Shown: positions 19,828-31,065 of the stretch, piece after piece
Layout: the number at the start of each line of letters is the position of its first letter
Numbering within the stretch: position 1 is the stretch's first letter
Source of the DNA: Eublepharis macularius
Taxonomy: Eukaryota > Chordata > Lepidosauria > Squamata > Eublepharidae
NCBI RefSeq assembly: GCF_028583425.1
Contig: NC_072806.1
Coordinates: 32,286,001 to 32,350,000 of the forward strand
Direction of reading: 5' to 3'
Length of the DNA stretch: 64,000 bases
The notes under the pieces: generated by a model
The model's input: the letters and a program-made list of their open reading frames with translations, nothing else
Database searches by the model: none
What the model was told of the DNA's origin: nothing
Translations under genes and position numbers: made by a program

Positions 19828-20189
19828 TACTGAGGAGGTTAGTGAATTCGCTATTTCCCTATGCGACTTCGCTACCTGCAATACAGAGCATGTGGTCTAT
19901 CTAATTAAATGCCATTGCAATTTATTGTCTGTAGGGAGCACAACTCGTGTAATTAGACTGAGGATTCAGGAACGCCTGTCACGGGTTAGGAGAAATGTTT
20001 TAGAGGCACCTTTGGTACCACAGTTCTCCCAGGTAGGACATCAGGATAGGGGTTTGTTTCACAGTATTATATGTTAGCAAATCTTCTAATCCGGAGTCTA
20101 TCAGGAGGGACTTATTGCGAAAGGAGTCGTGGTGGATTTTTAAGTTAAGTACTGTTTCTCCTTTGGGTTTAAATGTTAACATGGATTGA
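19828..20189 (+). pseudogene. PLE GIY-YIG endonuclease fragment
   Basis: The frame gives HVVYLIKCHCNLLSVGSTTR, the start of a GIY-YIG domain (the second motif is degenerate, LLSVGST for LLYVGST), then RLRIQERLSRVR. After a frame change it gives the C-terminal WWIFKLSTVSPLGLNVNMD and a TGA at 20187-20189. In PLEs this endonuclease nicks the target for primed reverse transcription. It is 5' truncated and frameshifted. Confidence 0.75.
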
Positions 20190-20541
20190 TCTTGCTTTTT
20201 GATTTAATTTGTGCTATGCTTTGGGTATATTGGTCTGCTGTTCTTTTCACTTTAAATCCTTTTGGGGAGGTCCTCCCCCGCCACCGAGACTTATCATTTC
20301 AATAGAATGGCTTGCCGCATTTGCTTTGCTGCTGCGATCGACAGAGGGGAAGTTCGGGAAATGTTCTCTTTTGAAATTGACTAGTGGTTTTGTGAGTATG
20401 ATTAATTTCTTGCTTCACTGGAGGATCGTCCCTTCCTGGTTTTTTTGGAAATACCTTTTTCTGGAGGCCTCTTCCAGCTGGAAAGAGTGACCATTTTCAC
20501 ATGTCTTTAATATCACGCAAAACTCACGGAACAAGAGAGTC

Positions 20542-21517
20542 TGTCAGGGGTTGTTGCGGCGGCTGCCAGGCGTAGCCCTGGCCCTGATGTCAAAGGGGTG
20601 TCAGGGATACTTCAGGACCCTGCTCTGTGGAAGGAGGGGCGGTATACATCACCCAGACTCCCTCTCAGTCCATGTGCTGGCCTGCTCAACCTGATCCAGT
20701 CCTCCCCCTTGATCTCCTCCATCTCCTTCATCCGCCTTCCGCCTTCCGCCTTCCGCCTTCCGCCTTCCGCCTTCCGCCTTCCGCCTTCCGCCTTCCGCTC
20801 CAACTCCACACCATCAGTCCTACTCAACCCACCCTGCCCTGTGGGAGGGCTTCCCTTTTATCCCCTCAGCCTTGCCATGCTCCACCTGCCAACCACACCC
20901 TCCTGTTGTCTTCTAACCATGGCCCTGGCTGGCCTAGGCAGCTGCACCTGTGCTTGTTTGGCTGGAAGCACTGGGCTGGGACACCTGTGCCTCGTTGGCT
21001 GGCTATCCAGCCTCTCTGGCTGGGCTGATGGCTGAAGGCAGGTCCAGCTGAGCCTCCTTGGCTGACTGCCCATCGGCTCCCCTGGATTGCCTCAGGTAGC
21101 TCCACCTGGTGTTGCTTTGCTCCTGGCCTCCCCTGGGCTAGATTATTGCTTTCAAGCTGGGCTGCAGGCTGGGGCGTGGTTCTGGGTTGCTGAGGCTGCT
21201 TCTCCTCCCTGGCTGGTAAAGTTTCTGGTCAGCTGCTGTCTGTCTGTCCCCACTGCCTTTTCCCTCTCCCTCAGCTCTGGCCCCCTATGGGCTGACCTTA
21301 CTCTCCCTGCCTGGGCTCCTAGACTCCCACTGGAGGGTGGGACTAGCTGGCCTCCATCTGCACCTTCTAACCCTCTGAGGCTTGGGTGCTTCTTTCCCTC
21401 CCGTTTAGGTAGGTTCTGGCCCTGGGAGCCTGCTGGGACAACTGGGCGGCTGTCTCCCGGCCGTCTCCCATCCCCTCCTCCAGGTAAGTCCGGGGGCTGG
21501 GCTGTGGACCCCAGACA
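20542..21517. mobile_element. Solo LTR, 976 bp, TSD GAGTC
   Basis: It starts TGTCAGGG and ends CCCAGACA. The perfect 5-bp repeat GAGTC flanks it at 20537-20541 and 21518-21522. TG...CA ends with a 5-bp duplication are typical of LTR retrotransposons. No internal region or second LTR, so it is a solo LTR. Long frames inside reflect C/T-rich composition and are not called genes. Confidence 0.8.
20731..20798 (+). repeat. Heptamer tandem array (TTCCGCC)n
   Basis: About nine head-to-tail copies of TTCCGCC with no interruptions, inside the solo LTR. Confidence 0.95.
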
Positions 21518-21651
21518 GAGTCTACATGGTGCGATTTCTTATGTCACCCTGTCATTATTCCATTTTTGTGAAGCGACAATGTCAGAAATCATGCCTTGAA
21601 GATGCCCTTGTTCCGTGAGATTTGCGTGATGTTAAAGACACGTGAAAAATG

Positions 21652-22089
21652 CCAGCAACTTATTAAGAGGCACTCTCTTCTGGAGGCAGCTCATTCTGCT
21701 ACATCTCAGAACAGCGAGAGATTGGTTTTCAAAATGGGACAAGCCCAGGAGGAACAGTGACTCATGAAGAGATGCACCATATTACTTCCTCTGTGCTTTT
21801 GGTTCAAACAAGGTTTTCAATATTTAATCCTCTGACACAGAGTGGGAATGCAGGTATGCTTGTTGCTATGGAAGAATGAAGCTATTCCACACCTCTCTTC
21901 CTCAGCCCAAAAAGGAAAAGCCTGCCTCTCCCTAGGATTCAAGGAATGGGCAGCCCCCCTCCCCAAACCACCCATCTGAGGACAGGGAACATACCTGCCT
22001 GCTCTTTCAGCTGGTCCTGGGGAAACAGAATGCTGACCTGCAGAAGAAGGAAGAGTCAGAAGAGAGAAGAAACTCCCTCCTATTGCCAG
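21652..22089. other. Unassigned non-coding sequence
   Basis: No gene or repeat recognised. Confidence 0.3.
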
Positions 22090-22185
22090 GATACGACAGA
22101 GGAGAGGAGAAGGCGGTCAGCCTCTTTGAGTCCCCATTGGGGAGAAAGGCAGGGTATGAATGAAATTCATAAACAAATAAGGCAA
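22090..22185 (+). mobile_element. SINE 3' tail (BovB-like end)
   Basis: The sequence TCCCCATTGGGGAGAAAGGC followed by a GGTATGAATGAAAT-type end is the 3' tail shared with the SINEs at 33.3 and 42.5 kb. Confidence 0.6.
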
Positions 22186-22374
22186 GCCCTGCTGGAGCCA
22201 CTTGAAGAGGAGCGCAGTGTTTTTCCTCCACCCCTGCAGTGACCAACCAGATGCCTCTAGTAGGGTCCCAACAACCACAACATGGAGGGTCCACTTCTGG
22301 CTGCCCTGAAACGGAGTACAGTAATCTATCCGTCCGCTACTACCTCCCCTTTTTGTATGTTGACAGGCAGGAGG

Positions 22375-22530
22375 GCAGGTCTGCCCATCGTGGAGTGGTT
22401 TTATTGATTGCTGTTTTTATGCTGTGTTTATTGTTTTTATGTTGTATTTTAATCAATGTTGTGCCTCACCCTGAGCTTGCAGGGCGGGCGGGTTAAAAAT
22501 ATAATAAATAAATAAATAAATAAATAAAAA
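22375..22530 (+). mobile_element. LINE 3' tail (CR1/L2 type)
   Basis: T-rich 3' end, then CCTCACCCTGAGCTTGCAGG, GGCGGGTTAAAAATA and an (AATA)n run. This is a common LINE 3' terminus in squamates. Confidence 0.6.
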
Positions 22531-22790
22531 CAAACAACAACAACATTTGGTTTATATACTGCCCTTCAGGACAGCTTAACACCCACTTAGAGCAGTTTAC
22601 AAAATAATTATTATTATCCCCACAACAATAATCACCCTGTGAGGTGGGTGGGGCTGAGAGAGATCCAGAGAGCTGTGACTAGCCCAAGGTCACCCAGCTG
22701 GCTTCAAGGGGAGGAGTGGGGAATCAAACCTGGCTCTCCAGATTAAAGTCCTGCCGCTCTGAACCACTACACCAAACTGGCATGGAGGCC
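22531..22790 (-). mobile_element. tRNA-derived SINE, minus strand
   Basis: A (CAA)n run at the left is the tail. On the minus strand the right end gives an A box near GTGTAGTGGTTCAGAG and a B box GGTTTGATTCC. Near-identical copies lie at 37.6 and 42.2 kb. Confidence 0.75.
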
Positions 22791-24780
22791 CCCTGCCTTC
22801 TGAGGCACTGCTCTGTAATATTGAGTTACCTGAAAAACTTCCCCACTCTACACCAAGCTCTGGATAGGAAGCGAGTGCGGGAGACCTGAAACAAAAACAG
22901 GAGAAGAAACAATACACTGTGAATGAAAAATGCAGCACCCAAAAGACTCTCCCCCGCCCGCCCCCCCACCCCCTCCACCGTTTAAAAAGGAGGATGGTGG
23001 GACGAGCTCCCTTCAATTAAATTTTGGATTCAAAAAGTCTGGGCTATTGCAAAATTATCAAAATTGTCAGAACTTGCCCAATTAAGAGACTGTTGTATTA
23101 AAAAAGCTTAGTTTCCTGGTAGCTGGGTTTTTTTTTAATTTGGAGGAATAAATTAAATATACTTTTAAATGTGTAATTATGCATCTCTTCTATATTAAAC
23201 CGAATAATGGAAATTAGTAAATTGTTAAGAAAGTGTGAATTAAGTAACTGTTACATCAATAAGCCTCAAAATTGATATAATTATAACTCATGATTAAACT
23301 TGCTGTTATTATATTTTAATATTAGTTTATTAATTTTTTTGTGGGCTCCAAATGAAATAAAAAGTGCTTTCGTAATGTGATTAGGCAAAGTATTCTAAAT
23401 TCTTTCTTTTGGAAATAAAAATTATTCTACCAAAAAAACCCATGGTATGAAGACTGCCGCACACCTTCCTCTCCTCCTCCTCCGGTTCTGTGTTGTCTGT
23501 GAAAGGGAAACAGAAGCGCTCATTAAAGTGTGGCTATGAGCCAGCAAAATAGCGACACAGGGAAGTTGCAAATGGGAGCTCTTTCTGCCCGTCATAACTT
23601 ATCAAGGAGAGAGAAGGGCTTCTGCCCACCTGTGTCTCTCCCCCCCCGCCCCGCCCCCATTGCTGCATCTCTGCATACCTGGAAGGAAAGAAAATTTCCA
23701 GGAAGGAGTACAAAAGCACCCAACTTCCCGCTGACCAGCAAGGAGCCGGATCTTGCTTGGCCCCCTCTCCTCAAAATTCCCTGCCAGGTATGGAGCACAA
23801 TTTCCACACCAAGAGATCAGAAGCTGAGCAAGCAGTGAACCCTCGGCTGCTGGAAGTTGGCTTCTGATGGCACAAGTGCCTTTCATCCCTTGGTAAGGCT
23901 CTTGCATTCAGAGCCTCCAAAGCTCTCTGGTCTTCTTCTCTTGTCTCCTTGCTGGTGCTCCTTGCTCTCTATACCCGACACATCTGACATATGAAGATCA
24001 CATATCTGGAGATACAATGGAAGCTGGGAAGGGCAGTTTAAAAAGACAGAGCCAGTGGCTGAGCAACGGCTTTGCTATACACTAAAGCAGTGTGAAGGGG
24101 CTGTGAAATGCCAGAAGGGAAACTTCAGCCAATTATAACCTGTCCAGGTCCAAGCTCGGCTCTGGAAGGCAGCTCCAGCCCATTTTCATTCATTGCTGCC
24201 CTCTGGTTGTGATCTCACTCAGTTTTAGACTGGAGAGATGAAATTGACAGGACCTTTGGTGAGGTGAAGATGAAATTAACAAACCCTCCGAGGCATGATC
24301 TCCACCTGCTCTGTCTTTTTAAACTACCCTTCCTAAATAACCTTGCGTCTCCCTATACTTAATGAACATCTGTTGAGGCATCTCGTGTAGAGCGACTCAG
24401 AGCTTCAGTGGTTCTTTCACTGCTCACAGCTCTTGAAATGTCAGCAGACATGCTCAATCAGGCTCATGGCCCAAGCGGCCTCCCACATGTCCTTGGCATA
24501 CTGGCTGGCTGAAGCCCAAGGGGGGCTGCAGAGAGTCTGTCAGTCCACCTTGGAGCCAGAAAGCAACAATATGGGGAAGGGTGGGAGGACGGACGGACAA
24601 GGTGCATGCCTAGACATGTTTGTCAGAGTATATCAGGAGAGCAAAGTGAACACCCAAAGAAGCCTTGAGCGGATGGTATCTGAAAAAAGGATCTGGAAAT
24701 GATTACATTGGAGACGCTGGGAGCCTAGAGGTGTTGGGATGTGACCATGGGGGAAATCTCCTCCCCCTGCTACAACTCAC
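22791..24780. other. Probable intron and unassigned sequence
   Basis: It contains an AT-rich block (23030-23440), a C-rich block near 23640 and no recognised repeat. If the exon at 24781-26862 is real, this is its downstream intron on the minus strand. No further exon could be supported by eye. Confidence 0.35.
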
Positions 24781-26862
24781 CTTTGGCAGGTGGAAGGCCT
24801 TCTGTAGATTCCGAAGCAATGTTTGGGGGGCTTTGGGAATGGAAAACACCATCAGGGTGCAAATCTTGCACGTCAGAATGTACCATGTCGCTCGCTTGGG
24901 AGATCTGGTCTGCTGACATGGGGTTGGCCGGATCACCTTCCTCCGTTACGGCTCCTGGATCTTCCCTTATGGAGTCATTGGCATCCATCACTGAGTCACC
25001 CTCAGACAAACTCGTGCTCAAGACTGAGTGATTGGAACCATCCGGGAATGTTTCCAGCCCACCCATTTCACCCTCTGATTCCATCAATGAGCAGGTGCTT
25101 TTCTCCGAAGAATCTGACAGAAATCCTTTTGGGATTTCGATTTTTGTTAGGTTTATTTCGACAGATAACATGCCAAGGAGATCTTTCAAAATGTGAATAG
25201 CAGAAGCGTTTTCTAAGTGAGCCACAATGTTTTTGGAATTCTGCATTTCCCATTCCAGGTCTTCCTGAATGAGACTCAGAGCTGTAAAGGTCAATTTTTC
25301 TGCGCACCGCCTTAACTGAGATTCTATCTGGAATTGATCTTTCTCCTGACCAGAGAGGGTCAATTCACATCCCAGGAGCTCTCGGAGAAAGGACACCAGC
25401 TTGCCAAAAATTTGGTCAGCTAAATGTTGAGTCGTTGATTCCGGAAGAGGGTCCTCTAACCCCAGAAGTTGCTGGATTGCCAATTGATTCCGTTGTTTCC
25501 TCCCTGGCACTTTGTGCTTGCCCTTATCAAAGTTGACAAGATGGGACAAATGCCCTGGCACTGTCCCTGAGGAAAGATCACGTATGATCCTTTGAGCCAG
25601 GAGATCGCAGAGAAGACACTGGATGTGGGCCGAAAGGAACACATGGGACGTCATGCCAGCTGCCAGAACAAAGCCAAGATGTGCAAGGACCATGGTGAAA
25701 ATATCCTCCGTTAAATGCCGTACATCAGACCGTGGCAGTTCCTTAAGTCCCACGAAAGAAGCTGCCAGATTTCCCCTCTCTTTGATTCTCTGGCATGTTT
25801 CTGTTATACAGTTTTCCACTGCATTGTGGCTTCGGATTTGAAGGTCTGTTTTGTAATCCGGATTTTTCCTGAGAAGCTTCTCCAAAACATGCTCCTTTGG
25901 CAGGATGGAAGCCTGCAACTCAGCACGGAGCTCCAGGGAACTGAAAATGGGTAGAACCAGATAGATTATCTGACTGGCAGCAATGCTTTTCGAAAACAGA
26001 ACTGAGAGAGTTGCACTCTTTTCCACTTCATCATCTAAGCGCTGCTTTAGGCTCTGCAGGATCTTCTGGGCGACTTCCAGGACATAGGCTGTAAGTTGAA
26101 AATCAGAGAGGGGGAGCTTGTCTTCCTCCTTCTTCGCCGGAAAGAGAGATTTTTCCGCAGAGTGGTCAGGCGCACAACCGTATGGAGCTGCTGACGATTC
26201 GGAGATACTGGGTGGCCTTTCCACAGAAGGCTGCTGTGGAGGGTTGCCTTCTTCAACAGGCAATTCATGCAGGCGTCGTTTATGTTGACTAAATGTAGCA
26301 AACACTGTCAGTTTATCTATAATGATCTCCACCATTTTCTTAGCAATCCAATTCGGCGAGGAAAGGGGGATTCTGGCTTTCCAGGGGCCCAAACTGGAAA
26401 TATCAGCTTTTCCTGAGAGTGTCACAAATTTAATCTTTGTTTCTCTACTGAGGCCCCTCTTTGCTACAGTATCCTGATATATATTGTTTGTGATGGCCTG
26501 CAGCTGTTCCAGGATGTTTTCAACAAGGTCCTCAGCCACAGGGTGGGCGATCCTTGAGAGGCTTTCAGGGTTGCCTGAGACACGGCTGCTGAAGAGGCTC
26601 CCCAAGAAGAATTCTGGGAAATCCTCAGGGGTGACAGTGACCAAGTTAGCTGTGAAACCAAGGTCACTCAATATCCTTTGGAATATGTCTTCCAGAAGAA
26701 CTGCAACCAGAAGAGTCAGCTGAGGCTTCAGCTGGGAAAATACACCTGGGAGGTCCTTGAGGGCCATGGCCGCTCTGGGCTGCACACCCAAGGAGACCTT
26801 CTGTGGCGTGGTCAGCCTCCAACTGACACATCCATGCAGACATTCTAGAACCGTAGCACCTT
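24781..26862 (-). CDS. Large internal exon of an unnamed gene (partial CDS)
   Basis: An uninterrupted minus-strand frame of 693 codons is bounded by splice signals. The acceptor is TTATTGCCTCAG before 26862, and the donor is AAAG/GTGAGT at 24781/24780. The exon is 2,082 nt and phase 1 at both ends, so it is symmetric. The internal ATG at 26767 is not needed as a start. The protein is Leu/Glu/Ser-rich, without signal peptide or membrane segment. It shows several spaced amphipathic helices of similar form (AEDLVENILEQLQAI, TEDIFTMVLAHLGFVLA, ADQIFGKLVSFLRELLG), then an acidic, Ser-rich disordered C-terminal third. Composition and helices recall fibrous sheath-interacting protein 2-like proteins, but I cannot verify this and give no symbol. 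No transposon enzyme motif is present. Confidence 0.72.
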
Positions 26863-26880
26863 CTGAGGCAATAATTGCAG

Positions 26881-27000
26881 GGGGCCAACCAGGTTAGTCT
26901 GCAGCAGCAGATGAAAACAGGAGTTTGGTAGCACCTTACAGAATAACAAAATGGCTTCCAGCGGCAACTTTTGTGAGTCAGAGTTCATTGCGAGAGGTGT
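26881..27000 (-). mobile_element. Degenerate PLE 3' tail beside the exon acceptor
   Basis: On the minus strand it carries a decayed version of the PLE tail words (GGTGCTACC, then CTGCTGCAGACTAAC). It ends about 15 bp upstream of the exon acceptor and supplies a CTAAC branch-point-like motif at 26897-26893. Confidence 0.45.
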
Positions 27001-27409
27001 ATAAGGTGCATGACCGTCAGGCAGAAGTATGTATCCTCGAAGATGCAGACAACAGAACTGTGGGTGAGGCCAGTTAAAAACAGTGTTTATTTGAAAGTGT
27101 GGGTGAAGACCTCCCAGCTGTTAACCGATAGGGTCAGGTAGGATTCAAGTTAGCATAGTTCAAGGGTAAGTTGTCCAAGGTACAGAAGGACACATATGCA
27201 CCTGAGGGCATCTATGTGACCTTAGAGAATGAACCAGTGAATAAGCGCAAGATAGTGGGGCCAACTAGTTATTAGTTCCTATGTTTGTGTTACTTGGGTG
27301 TATATGTAAGCAACGTTGCCCCTCACAGAAGACACGAACCGGGAACCAGATCCAGAAAGAAACCTGGTTTCAGCTTTGCCCTCCTAGACCGTTGGTGAAG
27401 AGTACAATT
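27001..27409. other. Unassigned non-coding sequence
   Basis: Nothing recognised; presumably intronic on the minus strand. Confidence 0.3.
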
Positions 27410-27561
27410 ATTCGGTGTTTTGTCATCTTCTGGGCATGGAGTAAGGGTCACTGGGTGTGTGTGTGGAGGGGGGAGTGAGATATTTGTGAATTTCCTGTGT
27501 TGTGCAGGGGGTTGGACTAGATTTCCATAGAGGTCCTTTCCAACTCTCTGATTCTATGATT
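27410..27561 (+). mobile_element. CR1 3' end
   Basis: The hallmark CR1 terminus GGGGGTTGGACTAGAT is followed by TTCCAACTCTCTGATTCTATG and an ATTCTATGATTC end. Confidence 0.85.
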
Positions 27562-28158
27562 CCGGTGTTGCAAATGATATGGAAGAAGCTGAAAAACTCC
27601 CTGTGGGTGCATTTCTTGAGGGTGGAACAGCTGAGCCAAGAAGAATGGTACCAATGTGGGCGGGTTCTTCATGAAAACCCACCTTCTTGTCCACATGGCA
27701 TCCCAAAATGACACTTGGGAGTGTGATCTTCCCAACAATATACTTAATCAAGATGAGAAAGATTCTAGCACAACAGAATACTGAATTCTTGCTCTAGTGG
27801 GAGCTCTATGCCCAGAGACCAGACTGGTACATTTTCCCTCCTTGACTCTGCAATGTCTGCAATGTGAAGATCTGCAGTGTTGCGAAGTCAGGGCTATTGG
27901 CCTTGATGGATAGAAGTGACATCAGTACATCACCAAGGGTTCTCCAACATTTGGGCAAAACTGTGCTCCTGGTGACATGCTCACATCACTGTCAGGAATA
28001 TGGGGGACCATGCCAGTGCATCACCAGTGACATCATGACATCACCAGCAAGGCCACCCCGGTAAGTCTCCCACTGATTGCCTGCCTTGTGTTGACAACCC
28101 TATGGCAGTCCTTTAGTAACCAATCTTTCAAGGTCTAATACCCACAGCAAAGGGATTG
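27562..28158. other. Unassigned, possibly decayed LINE
   Basis: A plus-strand frame near 27570-27711 (VEQLSQEEWYQCGRVLHENP) looks repeat-derived but could not be assigned. Confidence 0.3.
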
Positions 28159-28166
28159 TGAAGGAT

Positions 28167-28809
28167 CAGGGGTCATTTTATCGAAAAAGAGCTGGAGGAA
28201 CTCATCAGCATAACTCATTAGCATATGCCACGCCCCTTGCCATCACCGGAAGTGTGTCGTTATCATAACTAATTTGCATATGCCACACCCCCTGACATCA
28301 CCTATCATGGCTGCTTTGGACCCAAGGAGGAAATTGCTAAGAGACCACTAATACAATAATGAAAATTGTCTCAGTATAAATAAATATAATTTACAGGTCC
28401 AACCTATACATTGTATTTATTTATACTGAGACAATTTTCATTATTGTATTAGTGGTCTCTTAGCAATTTCCTCCTTTGTTTAGTGTGTATTGGGGACCAC
28501 TTTCCCTCATTGTTATTATGGTTTGGACCCAATCCTGGCCATTCAGGGCCGAAATTAGGCCCAAACTGGCAAAAAGGGGTTGAAAATGGCCAAAAAAGGG
28601 CTCAAAATGGTCAGGTTTGGGCCACTGCTGAGTGGGAGAGTGATCCACCCCCCATCAGAGGCCCAATGTGGGCCATTTCGGCCCCAATCCAGGCCAAAAT
28701 TGGCCCAAAACAGCTGAGAGTCAGGTGGGCGGGGCCACCTGTCATGTGACCTCTGTGGGGGAACTGCCGGAACTGTGTTCCAGCATGTTTCCCCTCAAAA
28801 TGAGCCCCG
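28167..28809. mobile_element. hAT-type non-autonomous element, family B copy 2
   Basis: It begins CAGGGGTCATTTTAT and ends CTCAAAATGAGCCCCG. Flanking octamers TGAAGGAT (28159-28166) and TCAAGGAT (28810-28817) match at 7 of 8, an hAT-type TSD. It is interrupted at 28325-28521 by a fold-back insertion. Confidence 0.8.
28325..28521. mobile_element. Inverted-arm insertion with 10-bp TSD, third example
   Basis: Arms 28325-28386 and 28414-28475 are inverted copies around a loop of about 27 bp. A unique 46-bp tail lies on the right only and includes TTGGGGACCAC. The TSD TTTGGACCCA is perfect at 28315-28324 and 28522-28531. The empty site is visible in the related hAT copy near 15427. The tail resembles the complement of the left tail of the insertion at 386. 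Confidence 0.7.
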
Positions 28810-28817
28810 TCAAGGAT

Positions 28818-29234
28818 GAATCCGAGGCAGAATACCTAAGACCTGATTTAGGACTCATGGCCTAGATAGAGCAGCTTCTTCTGAGGTCCTTTTGCCTCAC
28901 AAAATGGACCATCAGGGTAGCTTTCTTACAGCTGGATTATTTCTAATTTTAGGGAATTCTTTGAATTCCTTGAAGATGTGTCATCTGAAGAGAAAGATCC
29001 TGGGGACAAAACACACAGATGCTCACAAAACTTGCAGAAGATGGTGTCCTATTTTAAAGGGCAGTATTTGTGTTTAGTTGTTTGGGCACACTTGATAGAA
29101 CTTCTTTAAAAAGTAACTTACAGCTTCATCAAGCAGAAATTCTTTTTCCTTCTGCCAAGGAGATTTTTTAAAGATCTGTCCAGAAACTGAGGAGTTTGTT
29201 TCCATAAGATTTACATCTGGCATATTTAAAAAGG
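28818..29234. other. Unassigned non-coding sequence
   Basis: Nothing recognised. The left boundary of the following PLE is not sharp. Confidence 0.3.
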
Positions 29235-30231
29235 TCAATTGTTGGGAATGTGGGAATAGAAACCATATCAGTAGATATGCTATGCAAATTAATTATTTGG
29301 ATATTATGGTGTACAGAATGCCAGATGATACACTGGTGGTGCGCCCATACAAAAAAAGTACAGATAAGAATTCCCTATTACATTATAAGTCTTTCCGTCC
29401 TAGTCACCTTAGAACCAATTTACCATATGGGCAATTACTAGGAGCCAAAAGGAATTCTACTAAGGAAGTTGACTTTGAGATAGAGAGCAGTCGCATGATG
29501 AATGAGTTTAGGAAGTGGGGGTATCCTGATAAGGTATTAGGGAATGCTAAACAACGGGCTATGGCCAAGAATAGGAATGAATTATTTTTAGGGAGGGTAA
29601 GAACCAAACCTAAACGTACCATTTGTGTTCTGGATTATAGCACAAAGGCTAATCAAATATGGCAGGCTATTTTGAAATATTGGCCATTGATTAATGAGAT
29701 TCCAGGATGCCAAGAACCTCCTCTTGTAGCTTTTAGAAGAACACACAACATTAAAGATATAATTATACCTTCGGATACACAGTTGAAATATGTGGATCCG
29801 AGTTCATGCCTTCCTAAGGGCTTACATAAGTGTGGCAGGTGCAAACAATGCAAATTAATGATGAATGAGAATGAATTGCAGGAGCTGAACATCAGAGCCC
29901 CACAAGTCTTGGCTAACTGCAACTCTGAGTATGTAGTATACCTTTTAAAGTGCTCATGTGGCTTATTGTATGTGGGTAGCACAGCTGCCCGATAAAGGTT
30001 CGCCTCTATGAACATCAGTCCAGAATAAAAGATAAGGCTACGGAGGCAACTCTTGTACAACATTATAGTGATCTTGCACATAAGGAAGTTGACATGAAAT
30101 TTACAATTTTGTATAAAGTAGAACAGAGAACTTTGGAAAATGCAATAAAGGAACTTAGAAGGAAAGAAACATACAGGATTTTCAAGCTTAACAGCTTGAC
30201 TCCAGTGGGCTTAAACATTGCCAATGACTAA
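29235..30231 (+). pseudogene. PLE reverse transcriptase C-terminus and GIY-YIG endonuclease
   Basis: The frame 29282-29995 starts in the RT thumb (YLDIMVYRMPDDTLVVRPYKK, then a HYKSFRPSHLRTNLPYGQ block typical of PLEs). It continues through a linker with a Cys cluster (CGRCKQC) and enters the GIY-YIG domain (EYVVYLLKCSCGLLYVGST). An in-frame stop at 29993-29995 and a frame change follow. The C-terminal half then reads RLYEHQSRIKDKA to IFKLNSLTPVGLNIAND, with a TAA at 30229-30231. It is 5' truncated with no RT catalytic motif, so inactive. Confidence 0.85.
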
Positions 30232-30745
30232 TCTTGTTTTTTGGGCTAAACAATGGTAGAGTATTTGACTATTATTAAAGTTCCCGTTAAGAAATGAGCA
30301 AACTAATGGGCGTGGAGCAGCTGGATATATTGAGCTTGTTACTGACAGGGATTACACAGCACTAAGAAGTGGTTTTATGAATGGTTACCTATGAGTGATA
30401 TTGATGGATTTTTAACGCGAGCAAAATATCTTGTTTGTATTTCACATGTTGTATTTTAATGATGGTTATATTTATTGATAATTACTTTTGAATTTTCAGT
30501 ATTGTGTACTCCTTGACAAAGATTGTAGGAAACGGGGCACATTAGGATCTGGATAATCCGTCGGAGGACTACCTTTGGATTTTCTACAACCAGAAATAAT
30601 AACAAGAAACAATATACAACAAGAGATTGGTTTTGTTTTACTGGAACTCTCCACTTGTTGTTGGACTGTTGCATACAAGGACCTGTGAAAAAAGAATACG
30701 CTGAGTTGTTACAATGCACTTGCACTTTAACAATATACATGTGCA
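30232..30745 (+). mobile_element. PLE 3' untranslated region
   Basis: AT-rich sequence downstream of the PLE stop. It contains TTGACAAAGATTG followed by GGAAACGGGGC at 30513-30538, a very degenerate hammerhead-like order also seen at 690-716. The 3' boundary is approximate. Confidence 0.5.
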
Positions 30746-31062
30746 ATGAATTTTTGTAGCAGTCTGTAGCACCAGCACTTTATCCAATTCTGGTACCTGT
30801 AGTTTAGCAACTTTTTAAATGGTATTGTATATGTGGAGTGTAGTATTTGTTTTATGAATTGCTATTTTAGAATTATGTGTTTTACTGTGTGATGTGTTTT
30901 ATGTATTAAATACACTGGTTCCATTGTTGTCAGACACGTCACGTGGTTTTTTGCTGTTATACCTAGGAGAAGGAAGCTGGCCAGCTACCTTGCAAGTATA
31001 TTGCAATGGTAGAATTGCAGTGGTAGAACAACTTTGCAGAGCTCTGGGCAAAGACAGCCACC
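30746..31062. other. Unassigned non-coding sequence
   Basis: AT-rich; nothing recognised. Confidence 0.3.
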
Positions 31063-31065
31063 ACC

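Larger units (their letters stand above)
20493..21651. mobile_element. Fold-back element interrupted by a solo LTR
   Basis: Arms at about 20493-20536 and 21605-21651 are inverted copies (CTTTAATATCACGCAAAACT and its near complement). Inner sequence on either side of the LTR (21523-21604) also pairs partly with itself. No clear TSD is seen for the fold-back. It follows directly on the PLE fragment. Confidence 0.55.

Noticed and set aside
20731..20798. Heptamer array considered as a CRISPR-like or satellite structure
   Set aside because: Seven-bp units without spacers are a simple tandem repeat inside an LTR; CRISPR is not expected in vertebrate DNA.
20598..21599. Frames of 133-170 codons on the plus strand near 20.6-21.6 kb
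   Set aside because: Low-complexity C/T-rich LTR sequence; frames cross the LTR end and have no domain.
22239..22496. Membrane-protein-like frame (hydrophobic C-terminus)
   Set aside because: The hydrophobic part is the translated T-rich tail of a LINE 3' end.
24781..26862. Naming the large exon FSIP2
   Set aside because: Resemblance is by composition and helix pattern only; no alignment could be run.
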